DNA of 12,182 nucleotides from an uncultured Parasphingopyxis sp. (GCA_905479515.1 CAJQMX010000302.1:1-12182), one strand, 5' to 3'; shown: positions 1-7,239, numbered from the stretch's first letter. The notes: generated by a model from the letters alone, not told the origin. Made by a program: numbers and translations.

Positions 1-465
1 AAGATCGCGAACCGTACTGTCATCATGGAAAGGCGTGAAATGCCGGTGGCGAACCTGCTGCTTGCCCTGCTCAACCGCATTGCCGTCCGCTTTCCACTTG
101 GCGAGACCACCATCCAGCACCGCAACATTATGCGCACCGAACACATCCTTGGTCATCCACCAGGCCCGCGCAGAGCTATGCAGCGGCGAATTGTCATAGA
201 TTACGATGCGGCTTCCGTCGCCTATACCCAGCGATTGCATCCGGCTGGCAAATTTCTCGGCAGATGGCAGCATGCCCGGAAGGCTGTTCGAGGTATCGCA
301 CACCTCTTCCAGATCCATGAATACCGCGCCGGGGATATGCTCAAAGCCATATTCGGCCTTCGCATCGCGCCCAGCATCGGGAAGGAACTGTGTCGCATCG
401 ATGATGTGCAGATCGCTGGCTCCCATTTCTCCGGCGAGCCATTCGGTCGAGACGAGCATTTCCAT
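1..465 (-). CDS. sseA: 3-mercaptopyruvate sulfurtransferase, N-terminal 155 residues (cut by window edge)
   Basis: The frame is open from the ATG at 465-463 to base 1, giving 155 residues with no stop, so the 3' half lies outside the window. The product is a tandem-rhodanese sulfurtransferase, which moves sulfur from 3-mercaptopyruvate to thiol acceptors or cyanide. The visible part is the first, non-catalytic rhodanese domain. It shows HIPGAVFMDLEE at 43-54, the family motif LPGMLPS at 62-68, RIVIYD at 86-91 and VLDGGLAKW at 116-124. The catalytic Cys loop belongs to the second domain and cannot be checked here. A second in-frame ATG lies two codons in. I chose the first because AGGA stands 11 bases upstream of it. 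The gene follows the S10 peptidase gene on the same strand after a 126-base gap, so co-transcription is uncertain. The family call is firm. Choosing mercaptopyruvate over thiosulfate as substrate rests on similarity to SseA-type proteins. Confidence 0.88.
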   Translation of the reverse strand, partial: MEMLVSTEWLAGEMGASDLHIIDATQFLPDAGRDAKAEYGFEHIPGAVFMDLEEVCDTSNSLPGMLPSAEKFASRMQSLGIGDGSRIVIYDNSPLHSSARAWWMTKDVFGAHNVAVLDGGLAKWKADGNAVEQGKQQVRHRHFTPFHDDSTVRDL

Positions 466-591
466 GTTCAACAATATCCTGCTTGGGTTTCGAGTCTCCC
501 AATCCTTAGCTTTGGGCGTCGGCCTAGTCGAGGGATTCCCTCACGGCAGTGACACCGGCAGGTTTCATTGGCGTTTCATCTGGCTTCCGGA
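466..591 (-). promoter_or_regulatory. intergenic region upstream of sseA with two short inverted repeats
   Basis: This 126-base gap between the S10 peptidase stop and the sseA start has no convincing coding frame. It holds a 13-base palindrome at 530-542 (GAGGGA-T-TCCCTC). A second inverted repeat, TTGGG / CCCAA, lies at 483-487 and 498-502, about 20-35 bases upstream of the sseA start. No good -35/-10 pair is visible. Either repeat could be an operator or a leader hairpin, or could be chance. Confidence 0.25.
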
Positions 592-2094
592 TCATCTGGA
601 GCGAATAAAAGCGCGAATATCCTGTGTCAGCTGTGTCAGCTCCGGTTCGTTGATATACATCATGTGGCCCGCGTCATAATAGCGGTAATGGATGCGCTCG
701 GTTGGCATCCCGGTTCGCGACAATGCGTACTCAGCCCCAAAAAACGGGGTCGCGAAATCGAAATAGCCTTGCGCGACAAAAACCTGCAGCCCGCTATTTT
801 CCCGCATCGCGCGGCCGATATAGGGCGCTACGCTGCGATAATAGGTGCTGTCCCGCCCTCCCCGGCTCAGGTCCCAATCCCATTCGCTGACACCGCCGAT
901 GGTGACATATTGACGCTCCGGATTGAAACCGAGGGTTTCGCGGACATAGGCATTTTGCGCAGCCGTATAGCTGCCATCGATGCCGTAGAAACTGGGGTCA
1001 TTATCCGGTGCTTCCCCGGCGCTGTCATAATCCCGGCCCGTATAGCGGGAATCGAGACGCCCGACTGTCAGGCCCTGATCGCGCAGCAATTCTTTGTAGA
1101 AACGCCGGGGTGACACACGGAGATTGGCCTGATCGAGATAGGTTTCAGAAAGGCCCGTGAAATAGGCAAGGCGGCGGCGGATATCGGCACGCGCATCAGC
1201 AGAAAGATCGCTGCCCCGGATCAGCGCGGTCAGATAGTCGCCCCGTGCAAATTCGCGTGCTGCGGCGACATGGCTTTCAAGATTGGTGACGTCTGCCGGC
1301 GCGCGGCCATGATAAAAGGCGGTTGCGGCCATGGTCGGCAGATGCAGGACATAGGGCATTTCGTTGCCAGGAACCTCGGCCTGTGCCCCGAAATCCAGGA
1401 TCGTCGAAATCAGCAGCAACCCGTTGAACGCGACATCGTTATAGCTGCCCTCAAGTTCATTGACGACGGCGGCAGTCCGGGTCGTACCGTAACTTTCTCC
1501 GCCCAGATATTTGGGAGAATTCCAGCGATTATTCTCTGACAACCAGCGCCGGATAAACGTGCCGATTGACCGGGCATCAGCATCGACACCCCAAAATACT
1601 GAAGGTTCGGTATCGCCCAGCGCCGTGCTGAACCCCGTGCCGACCGGGTCGATAAAGACGATATCGGTAACGTCGAGCAGACTGTCCGGATTGTCGACTA
1701 GGCGGTAAGGCGGCGCGCCGTCATCCGTGCCGTTTGACGGAATGGCAACGCGGCGCGGTCCGAAGGCGCCCATATGCAGCCATAATGAGCCAGAGCCGGG
1801 CCCGCCATTGAACAGAAAGGTGATGGGCCGCGAGGCATTTCCGCCATCGCGGATATAGGCGATCGAGAAAATACGGGCATTCGGATTGCCGTCATCGTCG
1901 GTCAGATAGGTCTCACCGGCCGTTGCGGTGTAGCTGATCGACTGGCCGCCAAAAGTGCCGCGATGCCGGGTGACAGAAACAACCGGATCGGGAATTTCTG
2001 CCGCTGCGCGAGGCGTGCTGTCCTCTGCATCCTGCGCAAGTGCTGGCGTCATAGCCAGCATCGCCAAACCAACTGCTATCGATCGAAAAAACAT
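592..2094 (-). CDS. exported S10 family serine carboxypeptidase-like peptidase
   Basis: The product is a 500-residue alpha/beta-hydrolase of peptidase family S10 (serine carboxypeptidase, COG2939 type), which removes C-terminal residues from peptides. A signal peptide covers residues 1-21 and ends in ALA-Q, so the mature enzyme is expected in the periplasm or outside. The substrate-carboxylate and oxyanion region reads NGGPGSGSLW (96-105). The catalytic Ser is S201 in GGESYG, the Asp is D446 in GYFDFATP, and the His is H477 in DAGHMMY. All three are present and correctly spaced, so the enzyme should be active. The ATG at 2094 has GGAGG nine bases upstream. It lies 98 bases downstream of the unknown membrane protein gene on the same strand, and the two could be co-transcribed. 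A tandem 9-base repeat at 622-639 encodes LTQLTQ near the C-terminus. Bacterial S10 enzymes are poorly characterised, so the natural substrate is unknown. Confidence 0.93.
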   Translation of the reverse strand: MFFRSIAVGLAMLAMTPALAQDAEDSTPRAAAEIPDPVVSVTRHRGTFGGQSISYTATAGETYLTDDDGNPNARIFSIAYIRDGGNASRPITFLFNGGPGSGSLWLHMGAFGPRRVAIPSNGTDDGAPPYRLVDNPDSLLDVTDIVFIDPVGTGFSTALGDTEPSVFWGVDADARSIGTFIRRWLSENNRWNSPKYLGGESYGTTRTAAVVNELEGSYNDVAFNGLLLISTILDFGAQAEVPGNEMPYVLHLPTMAATAFYHGRAPADVTNLESHVAAAREFARGDYLTALIRGSDLSADARADIRRRLAYFTGLSETYLDQANLRVSPRRFYKELLRDQGLTVGRLDSRYTGRDYDSAGEAPDNDPSFYGIDGSYTAAQNAYVRETLGFNPERQYVTIGGVSEWDWDLSRGGRDSTYYRSVAPYIGRAMRENSGLQVFVAQGYFDFATPFFGAEYALSRTGMPTERIHYRYYDAGHMMYINEPELTQLTQDIRAFIRSR

Positions 2095-2192
2095 TCACCG
2101 CTCCCTCCGGAAACCTCGCCGATCTATGGCATGAAGCGCCGATAGCGACAAGCGGAGGAGAGCCGCCTACCTGATCACGCAAACCATGCAGA
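2095..2192 (-). other. 98-base gap between the unknown membrane protein gene and the S10 peptidase gene
   Basis: The gap carries the ribosome binding site of the peptidase gene (GGAGG near 2104-2108, read on the minus strand). It also holds only weak hairpin potential: a GCGG / CCGC stem with a 7-base loop, and a bulged CTAT...ATAG stem. I see no clear terminator or promoter, which is compatible with read-through from the upstream gene. Confidence 0.3.
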
Positions 2193-3491
2193 TCAGGCCG
2201 TTTTGACGCTCAGCATCCGGCATCCAATTTTGCCAAATTGCCCAAAACCCCGCTCCAGCCAGAAGGGCTGCATTTTGGGTGTTGGTGGCTCCGATTCGCG
2301 GCCGACGAGCATCGCAGCGTGCATTTCATGCAACACATCATCGCTATCCCGGTAACAGGGGAACATATCGACGATGGGCACCAGCATCGGCTTTCCGTTA
2401 GACTGAAACGGCCTGTAGGTCTGCGGATCGAGGCTGATTTCGGCGGTATGGGCATGTGATGCGCCGGCCTCCAGCTCGTCCAGCTCTATACAGGGCGGAC
2501 CCGCCTGCGCAGCGACCTCCATCGCCGCGCCATCGGCACTGCGCATTCCCAGCCGAACTGCCACATCGCGCAAGGGTGCGTTGCTGATATTCTGGAGCGT
2601 CAATCGGTAGCTTAGTGTGAGGCCGAGGGTGGACAGACGTGCGGTGAGCGGCTGAAAATCGACCTCTATACGAGACGGCGCTTCGGCGGCTGGCGGCGCG
2701 GGCGGCGCGGCAGCCATGATCGGCGCCGGTGCGATCGGAGCGGGAGCAGACACAGGAGCAGGTTCGGAAGCGGGCTCGGGAGCAAGTTTCGGCTCCGCCT
2801 TTCGCTTAACCAACGGCGCTGGCTCCAGCACCTCTTCTTCTTCCGCAGCCGGTTGCCGCTTGAAGAAAATCCGGATTGCAGCCGCAAGACCGACAAGCGC
2901 AAACAGACCTGCCAGCCATACCCACCATGCAAGACCGCCTTGGTCACCCTGTATGTCGGCAACCGAATCAGCGGATGCTGCCATTTCCGAATCCGGCTGG
3001 TCCGCTGCAACTGACTGATCGCCAATCTGAGGCCGGGGCGTATCGGCAAGCGACGGTGCATCATCATCATCCGCTGCGTCCGTTGGAGCGCGGGAAACTG
3101 CCACTCTCGATTGGAGATCATGGTCGGGCGCGCTTTGCGGGCGACTGACAATCACAGGAGGTGCCGGCTCAGGCTGGCGCTGTGTAGGCGTCGGCGCGGG
3201 CCTGTTCGCAGTGGAAGATGATGGCGGAGCCGCATTCGGATCAATCAGGCGGGGCGATGAAACGCCCGGTGCGCGCGGCCCCTGCACATCGGGCTGGGGT
3301 GGTTCACGCACCTCGCCGGGTGGCAGGCTGAAAACGGGTGGGCGCTGCGGCTGTGCGGATGGGGTCGACTCGGCTTCAGGCTGCGTCCCGGCATCCTGCG
3401 CGGACGCGGAAACAAGCGGCACAGCTGAGGCCGCCAGAATCCCGATTACAAAAACCACATCACGTCGCACTATCGCCTGCCCTATTTTCAC
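2193..3491 (-). CDS. proline/alanine-rich single-pass membrane protein of unknown function
   Basis: I do not recognise a named family for these 432 residues. Residues 1-31 look like a signal sequence or N-terminal anchor ending SASA-Q. Residues 32-185 are Pro/Ser/Asp-rich and low in complexity, with a DDDD run at 141-144. A membrane span lies at about 187-210 (WWVWLAGLFALVGLAAAI), followed by basic FFKRQ. Residues 215-272 form a charged and Pro/Ala-rich linker. A more ordered domain runs from 273 to 432, with alternating strands such as LTLSYRLTLQNISNAPLRDV, suggesting an immunoglobulin-like beta-sandwich. If residues 1-31 are cleaved, the Pro-rich part is periplasmic and the C-terminal domain cytoplasmic. 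The start codon is GTG (3491-3489) with a weak ribosome site. A GTG seven codons later would give a neater signal peptide starting with RR. The gene is divergent from queF and upstream of the S10 peptidase. It is probably a conserved sphingomonad envelope protein; no function can be assigned. Confidence 0.8.
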   Translation of the reverse strand: MKIGQAIVRRDVVFVIGILAASAVPLVSASAQDAGTQPEAESTPSAQPQRPPVFSLPPGEVREPPQPDVQGPRAPGVSSPRLIDPNAAPPSSSTANRPAPTPTQRQPEPAPPVIVSRPQSAPDHDLQSRVAVSRAPTDAADDDDAPSLADTPRPQIGDQSVAADQPDSEMAASADSVADIQGDQGGLAWWVWLAGLFALVGLAAAIRIFFKRQPAAEEEEVLEPAPLVKRKAEPKLAPEPASEPAPVSAPAPIAPAPIMAAAPPAPPAAEAPSRIEVDFQPLTARLSTLGLTLSYRLTLQNISNAPLRDVAVRLGMRSADGAAMEVAAQAGPPCIELDELEAGASHAHTAEISLDPQTYRPFQSNGKPMLVPIVDMFPCYRDSDDVLHEMHAAMLVGRESEPPTPKMQPFWLERGFGQFGKIGCRMLSVKTA

Positions 3492-3584
3492 CCCGGCCCC
3501 GTTACCCCGTCAGTCCAACGCTGCGCCAGCTTAATCGTCAGTGAACCCCATGCCGGGAATGACATCAACCGCCAAATCGACTAG
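3492..3584. promoter_or_regulatory. 93-base divergent promoter region between the unknown membrane protein gene and queF
   Basis: Both flanking genes are read outward from this gap, so it should contain both promoters. I could not pick a convincing -35/-10 pair on either strand. There is also no recognisable preQ1 riboswitch ahead of queF: no hairpin with the A-rich tail and the downstream ribosome-site pairing expected of one. No Shine-Dalgarno sequence precedes the queF ATG. Confidence 0.35.
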
Positions 3585-4040
3585 ATGAGCGCCATGGACG
3601 CCAAGCATCTCGGCAAGAGTTCGTCTCTGCCCTCGTCTCCCGAAGACGCATCGCTCGACTATGTTCCCAATCCGCGTACAGGAGAGCTGTATCTGGTGCG
3701 ATTCGCCGCACCGGAGTTCACCTCGCTCTGCCCGGTTACGGCGCAGCCCGATTTCGCCCATCTGGTAATCGACTATGCGCCGGGAGAGACGATAGTTGAG
3801 AGCAAGTCTTTAAAACTGTTTCTCGGAAGCTTCCGTAACCATCAGGCATTCCACGAAGATTGTACGGTGGGTATCGGCCAGCGCCTGTTCGACGAGATGA
3901 AGCCGCAATGGCTGCGCATCGGCGGCTACTGGTATCCGCGCGGCGGCATTCCGATTGATGTTTTCTGGCAATCCGGCACGCCGCCCGAAGGCTTGTGGCT
4001 GCCGGACCAGGGCGTCGCGCCCTATCGCGGGCGCGGCTAG
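3585..4040 (+). CDS. queF: NADPH-dependent 7-cyano-7-deazaguanine (preQ0) reductase
   Basis: QueF reduces the nitrile of preQ0 to the aminomethyl group of preQ1 with two NADPH, in the pathway to queuosine in tRNA; it acts in the cytosol. The 151-residue product is the short, single-domain form (Bacillus type, about 165 residues). The nucleophile is C49 in [13 protein letters not shown] with D56 behind it, and H90-E91 follow in FHEDC. All match Bacillus subtilis C55, D62, H96 and E97 with a constant offset of six. The QueF signature reads [14 protein letters not shown] at 72-85. An in-frame TAG directly precedes the ATG at 3585, so this is the earliest start; a second ATG at 3594 is possible. 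No ribosome binding site is visible for either. The GST-like gene follows after 32 bases and may share the transcript. No other queuosine genes are in the window. Confidence 0.96.
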   Translation: MSAMDAKHLGKSSSLPSSPEDASLDYVPNPRTGELYLVRFAAPEFTSLCPVTAQPDFAHLVIDYAPGETIVESKSLKLFLGSFRNHQAFHEDCTVGIGQRLFDEMKPQWLRIGGYWYPRGGIPIDVFWQSGTPPEGLWLPDQGVAPYRGRG

Positions 4041-4072
4041 ATCTACACCACCCCAATTTTGGAGACATTGCG

Positions 4073-5158
4073 ATGACGCATATCCTCTACGGCGCGCCGG
4101 CATCGCTCTTTTCCGGTAAGGTGCGATCCTATCTCGACTGGAAACAGATCGACTATGCGGAACGCCCACCCTCTCCCGAGATTATGCAGAAGGTGATCAT
4201 TCCGGCGGTTGGCTATCCGGTCGTTCCCGTCGTCCATAAAGATGATGGAACGATCATCCAGGACACGACCAGCATCATCGACCATTTCGAGGCCGAAGCT
4301 GACGGCCCCTCCGTCTACCCAGACACTCCGGTCCAAAAACTCGTCGCGCTGCTGTTCGAACTATATGGCGATGAATGGCTCGTCATCCCGGCGATGCATT
4401 ATCGCTGGCATTATAACGAGGAATGGATTTACGGCGAGTTCGGCAAATCCAACCTGCCGGACGGGAGCAGTGCGGAGCAGGTTGAACGCGGCCGCGAAAT
4501 TGGCCAGCGGTTCAAGGGCTTTGTCCCGATGCTGGGCATCAGTGAGGCAACCATTCCCGCTATCGAAAAGAGCTATGAGGCGCTGCTGGCGGATCTCAAC
4601 GCGCATTTCGCGATGCATGACTATCTGCTCGGCACACGGCCATCGATCGGCGATTATGGGTTGATCGGACCGCTTTACGCCCATCTCTATCGTGATCCGG
4701 AATCCGGCAAGCTCATGAAGCGGCTCGCGCCCCATGTCGCGGCATGGGTTGAGCGGATGATGGAAACGCCCACTCCCTTGTCTGGCGAATTCCTGGAGAA
4801 TGATGCGATACCGGACACATTGCTACCGGTTCTGCAGCGCATGATGGGCGAACAGATTCCACACCTCCCGGCAGTCGCAAAACTCTACGCCGCCTGGGCC
4901 GATGCCAATCCAGAGGCAGCGATACCGCGTGCCATCGGCATGGCTCCCTATCGGATAGAGGGTGTCGACGGCGAGCGATTTGCTTCGCCCTACTCGCTTT
5001 GGATGCTGCAACGGCCTTTGGCGTTCTATCGGGCATTGAACGGTGCTGACAGGATCGCTGCCGACACCCTGCTCGACTTGGTCAACGGGTCCGCCTTGCG
5101 AGACTTTGCCCCGTTTCCGCAAATTCACTTCGACAATGGGACGATGAGCCAAGCATAG
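4073..5158 (+). CDS. glutathione S-transferase-like protein with long C-terminal extension
   Basis: The 361-residue product begins with a thioredoxin-like GST N-domain (1-75). It has ILYGAPASLFSGKVRSYL at the first strand and helix, the cis-proline segment PVVPVV with P52 as the likely cis-Pro, and QDTTSIIDHFE (63-73), which supplies the glutathione-binding acid and hydroxyl residues. A helical C-domain follows, with the GST folding motif SIGDYGLIG at 191-199. The usual family length is 200-230, so about 125 residues beyond position 235 are extra and unassigned. Catalysis is uncertain: S11 or S14 could activate glutathione, and no Cys stands there. The ATG at 4073 was chosen because GGAG lies eight bases upstream; the frame stays open upstream to 3995, but that part overlaps queF and looks unlike protein. 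It probably forms a transcript with queF. A detoxification or stress role is inference. Confidence 0.85.
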   Translation: MTHILYGAPASLFSGKVRSYLDWKQIDYAERPPSPEIMQKVIIPAVGYPVVPVVHKDDGTIIQDTTSIIDHFEAEADGPSVYPDTPVQKLVALLFELYGDEWLVIPAMHYRWHYNEEWIYGEFGKSNLPDGSSAEQVERGREIGQRFKGFVPMLGISEATIPAIEKSYEALLADLNAHFAMHDYLLGTRPSIGDYGLIGPLYAHLYRDPESGKLMKRLAPHVAAWVERMMETPTPLSGEFLENDAIPDTLLPVLQRMMGEQIPHLPAVAKLYAAWADANPEAAIPRAIGMAPYRIEGVDGERFASPYSLWMLQRPLAFYRALNGADRIAADTLLDLVNGSALRDFAPFPQIHFDNGTMSQA

Positions 5159-5175
5159 CGGGGGACCGCCGCTTT
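5158..5175 (+). terminator. weak hairpin after the GST-like gene
   Basis: A GCGG-GGGA-CCGC hairpin begins at the last base of the stop codon and is followed shortly by TTT. The stem has only four pairs and there is no real U-tract, so this is a weak candidate for ending the queF-GST transcript just before the thioesterase promoter. Confidence 0.2.
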
Positions 5176-5185
5176 GCTGACACAG

Positions 5186-5213
5186 TTGTAAGCTATAACA
5201 TCGTTTCTATACT
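5186..5213 (+). promoter_or_regulatory. sigma-70-type promoter of the thioesterase gene, predicting a leaderless transcript
   Basis: TTGTAA at 5186-5191 and TATACT at 5208-5213 are separated by 16 bases and resemble a housekeeping promoter (TTGACA / TATAAT). Seven bases separate the -10 box from the ATG at 5221, so the expected transcription start falls on or next to the A of that ATG. No Shine-Dalgarno sequence is present, which fits a leaderless mRNA. Confidence 0.5.
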
Positions 5214-5220
5214 ACAGAGT

Positions 5221-5646
5221 ATGCGTACAGTGCCCGACACCAGCCTTCCCCGTCACGATCATGCAATCGCGGTCGACAAAACCGATATCGATTTCATGGG
5301 CCATGTGAATAATGCCAATTATCTCAATTGGGTGCAGGACGCCGTATTGGCGCATTGGCAGAAGATCGCCCCGCCCCATGAAGTCGCCGCACATCTCTGG
5401 GTCGCTCTCAAGCACGAAATTACCTATCGCAAGCCCGCCTTTCTGAATGACGCCGTCATCGCTTCGGTTGTCGTTGAAAAGGTACAAGGCGCGAGCGCCT
5501 TTTATGACACGGTGATCAAGCGCGGCGAAGAAGTGCTGGCGGAAGTTAAGTCTCGCTGGTGCTGCCTTGATGCTGAGACACTGCGCCCCGCCCGCATCGC
5601 AGAAGAAATTGCTGCGCTGTTCCTGCCCGAAAAAGACAAGCGCTAA
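5221..5646 (+). CDS. hotdog-fold acyl-CoA thioesterase (4HBT / YbgC-FadM type)
   Basis: The 141-residue product is a single hotdog domain of the 4-hydroxybenzoyl-CoA thioesterase family, which hydrolyses acyl-CoA thioesters in the cytosol. The active-site signature is DIDFMGHVNNANYLNW at 22-37. D24 matches the catalytic Asp, followed by the GHVNN-NYL helix start seen in FadM-like enzymes. EITYRKPAFLNDAV (66-79) and AEVKSRWCCLD (107-117) are the expected central strands. The length is normal for the family. The chain-length preference and pathway cannot be read from sequence; it could serve fatty-acid turnover, or aromatic-CoA metabolism. It has its own promoter candidate very close to the ATG and may be translated without a leader. 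Its stop codon directly abuts the stop codon of the HerA-like gene on the other strand, and its last codons double as the U-tract of that gene's likely terminator. Confidence 0.88.
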   Translation: MRTVPDTSLPRHDHAIAVDKTDIDFMGHVNNANYLNWVQDAVLAHWQKIAPPHEVAAHLWVALKHEITYRKPAFLNDAVIASVVVEKVQGASAFYDTVIKRGEEVLAEVKSRWCCLDAETLRPARIAEEIAALFLPEKDKR

Positions 5647-5653
5647 CTAGCGC
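5630..5653 (-). terminator. candidate intrinsic terminator of the HerA-like gene
   Basis: Read on the minus strand, GCGCTA-GT-TAGCGC (5653-5640) forms a five-pair stem with a four-base loop and is followed at once by TTGTCTTTTT (5639-5630). The HerA-like stop codon TAG (5649-5647) lies inside the hairpin, and the U-tract is the complement of the thioesterase codons for EKDK. In the plus direction the same palindrome has no U-tract. The stem is short, so strength is uncertain. Confidence 0.5.
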
Positions 5654-7239
5654 AGAAGCCCGCCAAAAATACCGCGGATAAAGCCCGCAGCACCCGGCAC
5701 ACCAATCTTGTCAGCGAGTTCCCGGCTTAGCACGCCGCCAGCAGCCGAAGCCGCTGTTCGCGTGGGGTTTGCCCTGCTGGTCTGTCCGGTAATCGTGCGT
5801 CCCAATTTCCGGCCAGCGGAAGACATGCCAGACCGGAACGCTGCGTCACGCATACGTTCGACCAATCCTTTGGATTTGCGTGGACGCGCGCGCACGGCCT
5901 CTTCGCCCTGTTCTTCAACTTCCTTGGCGGTCTCGGCAGCATCTTGAGCCTTTTGTTCCAAGATTTCCGCTGCGGACTCGCGGTCGACCCGCTCGTCATA
6001 GATATCGCCAATCGGAGACGCGGCACGGATCGCCGCACGCTCGCCGGTCGAGATCGGCCCCATCCGGGAATAAGGCGGACGGATAAGCGTCCGCTCAACA
6101 GGGGATGGCGCGCCGTCTTCCATGAGGGTCGACACAAGAGCCTCGCCGACCTTGAGCTCGGTGATCGCGGTTTCGACATCGAGACCGGGATTGATACGGA
6201 ATGTTTCGGACGCGGCCTTGATCGCGCGCTTGTCACGCGGCGTGAAGGCACGCAGCGCGTGCTGAATACGATTGCCCAGCTGGCCGCCAACCTTTTCGGG
6301 AATATCGATAGGGTTTTGCGTGATGAAGTACACGCCGATCCCTTTTGACCGGATAAGCCGCACGACCTGCTCGATCTTGTCTTCCAGCGCGTCCGGGGCA
6401 TCGTCAAACAGCAAATGCGCCTCATCAAAGAAGAATACAAGCTTGGGCTTCTCAGGGTCGCCAACCTCGGGCAGAGCTTCGAACAGTTCGCTCATCAGCC
6501 AGAGCAGAAACGTCGCATACAGCTTGGGGTTTTGCATCAGCTTGTCGGCCATCAGGATGTTTACAAAGCCGCGGCCCTGGTCATCGCTGCGGAAAAAATC
6601 ATCGATATCGAGGGCCGGTTCGCCGAAAAATTCGGCTGCGCTCTGATTGTCGAGTTGGAGAAGCTTCCGCTGGATCGCCCCGACGCTTTGCCGCGACACA
6701 TTGCCATATTGCGCTGACAATTCCTTCGCATGCGCGGAGGTTGCGACCATCATCGCCTGCAGATCCTCCAGATCGAGGAGCAACATGCCTTCATCATCGG
6801 CATAGCGGAACGCGATTTCCAGAACGCCCTGCTGAGCATCGGAAAGATCCATCAACCGCCGAAGAAGCAGCGGCCCCATCTCACTGATTGTCGTGCGGAT
6901 CGGATGGCCTTTTTCGCCATACAGATCCCAGAAGATCGTCGGGCTGTCGATATACTGATAATCCTCGAGTCCGATCTCCTCGGCCCGCTCGATCAGCTTG
7001 TCATGATGTTTGAAGCTCTCGCTTCCCGGCATGGCAACGCCAGACAGATCACCTTTGACATCGGCCACAAACACCGGGACGCCGGCATTGGAAAAACTCT
7101 CGCATAGCCCTTGAACGGTAACGGTCTTGCCGGTGCCTGTGGCGCCGGCGATCAGGCCATGCCGGTTGGCGCGGGAGAGGTTGAGATATTGCTTCTCACC
7201 GCCGCCTTTGCCGAGAAAAATGCCTGCAGATTCACTCAT
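5647..7239 (-). CDS. HerA-like ATPase of the DUF853 family (YjgR type)
   Basis: The 530-residue product is a RecA-fold P-loop ATPase related to the HerA/FtsK group, of the kind annotated as helicase HerA-like or DUF853 (YjgR in E. coli). The Walker A motif is GATGTGKT at 32-39. [11 protein letters not shown] (57-67) follows the second strand. The Walker B motif is LVFFFDEAH at 267-275, and a sensor-like strand FITQNP lies at 305-310. Residues 420-450 form a charged helix rich in Glu and Ala, possibly coiled coil. The tail (470-530) is basic, then Gly/Ala-rich. The length is usual for the family. No NurA-like nuclease is beside it, so the archaeal HerA-NurA end-resection role should not be assumed. 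The ATG at 7239 has AAGGGG seven bases upstream. It lies 116 bases downstream of degP, with a hairpin between. The family is firm; the biochemical role is not established. Confidence 0.92.
   Translation of the reverse strand: MSESAGIFLGKGGGEKQYLNLSRANRHGLIAGATGTGKTVTVQGLCESFSNAGVPVFVADVKGDLSGVAMPGSESFKHHDKLIERAEEIGLEDYQYIDSPTIFWDLYGEKGHPIRTTISEMGPLLLRRLMDLSDAQQGVLEIAFRYADDEGMLLLDLEDLQAMMVATSAHAKELSAQYGNVSRQSVGAIQRKLLQLDNQSAAEFFGEPALDIDDFFRSDDQGRGFVNILMADKLMQNPKLYATFLLWLMSELFEALPEVGDPEKPKLVFFFDEAHLLFDDAPDALEDKIEQVVRLIRSKGIGVYFITQNPIDIPEKVGGQLGNRIQHALRAFTPRDKRAIKAASETFRINPGLDVETAITELKVGEALVSTLMEDGAPSPVERTLIRPPYSRMGPISTGERAAIRAASPIGDIYDERVDRESAAEILEQKAQDAAETAKEVEEQGEEAVRARPRKSKGLVERMRDAAFRSGMSSAGRKLGRTITGQTSRANPTRTAASAAGGVLSRELADKIGVPGAAGFIRGIFGGLLR

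Noticed and set aside
25..552. Plus-strand open frames opposite sseA
   Set aside because: The minus strand shows an uninterrupted rhodanese domain running off the window edge. The plus-strand frames show no domain.
3059..3075. Short ATC trinucleotide run as a microsatellite
   Set aside because: It has only about four units and simply encodes the Asp run of the acidic region in the Pro-rich protein.
3492..3584. preQ1 riboswitch ahead of queF
   Set aside because: The 93-base leader lacks the short hairpin plus A-rich tail expected of preQ1 riboswitches. No aptamer could be drawn.
3995..4072. N-terminal extension of the GST-like protein by 26 residues
   Set aside because: It overlaps the end of queF, has an Arg/Gly-rich atypical composition, and the ATG at 4073 has a good ribosome site and begins the first GST strand directly.
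5647..7239. HerA-NurA or HerA-based antiviral defence system
   Set aside because: The ATPase is of the DUF853 type and has no nuclease, Sir2, DUF4297 or other effector gene beside it; neighbours are housekeeping genes.
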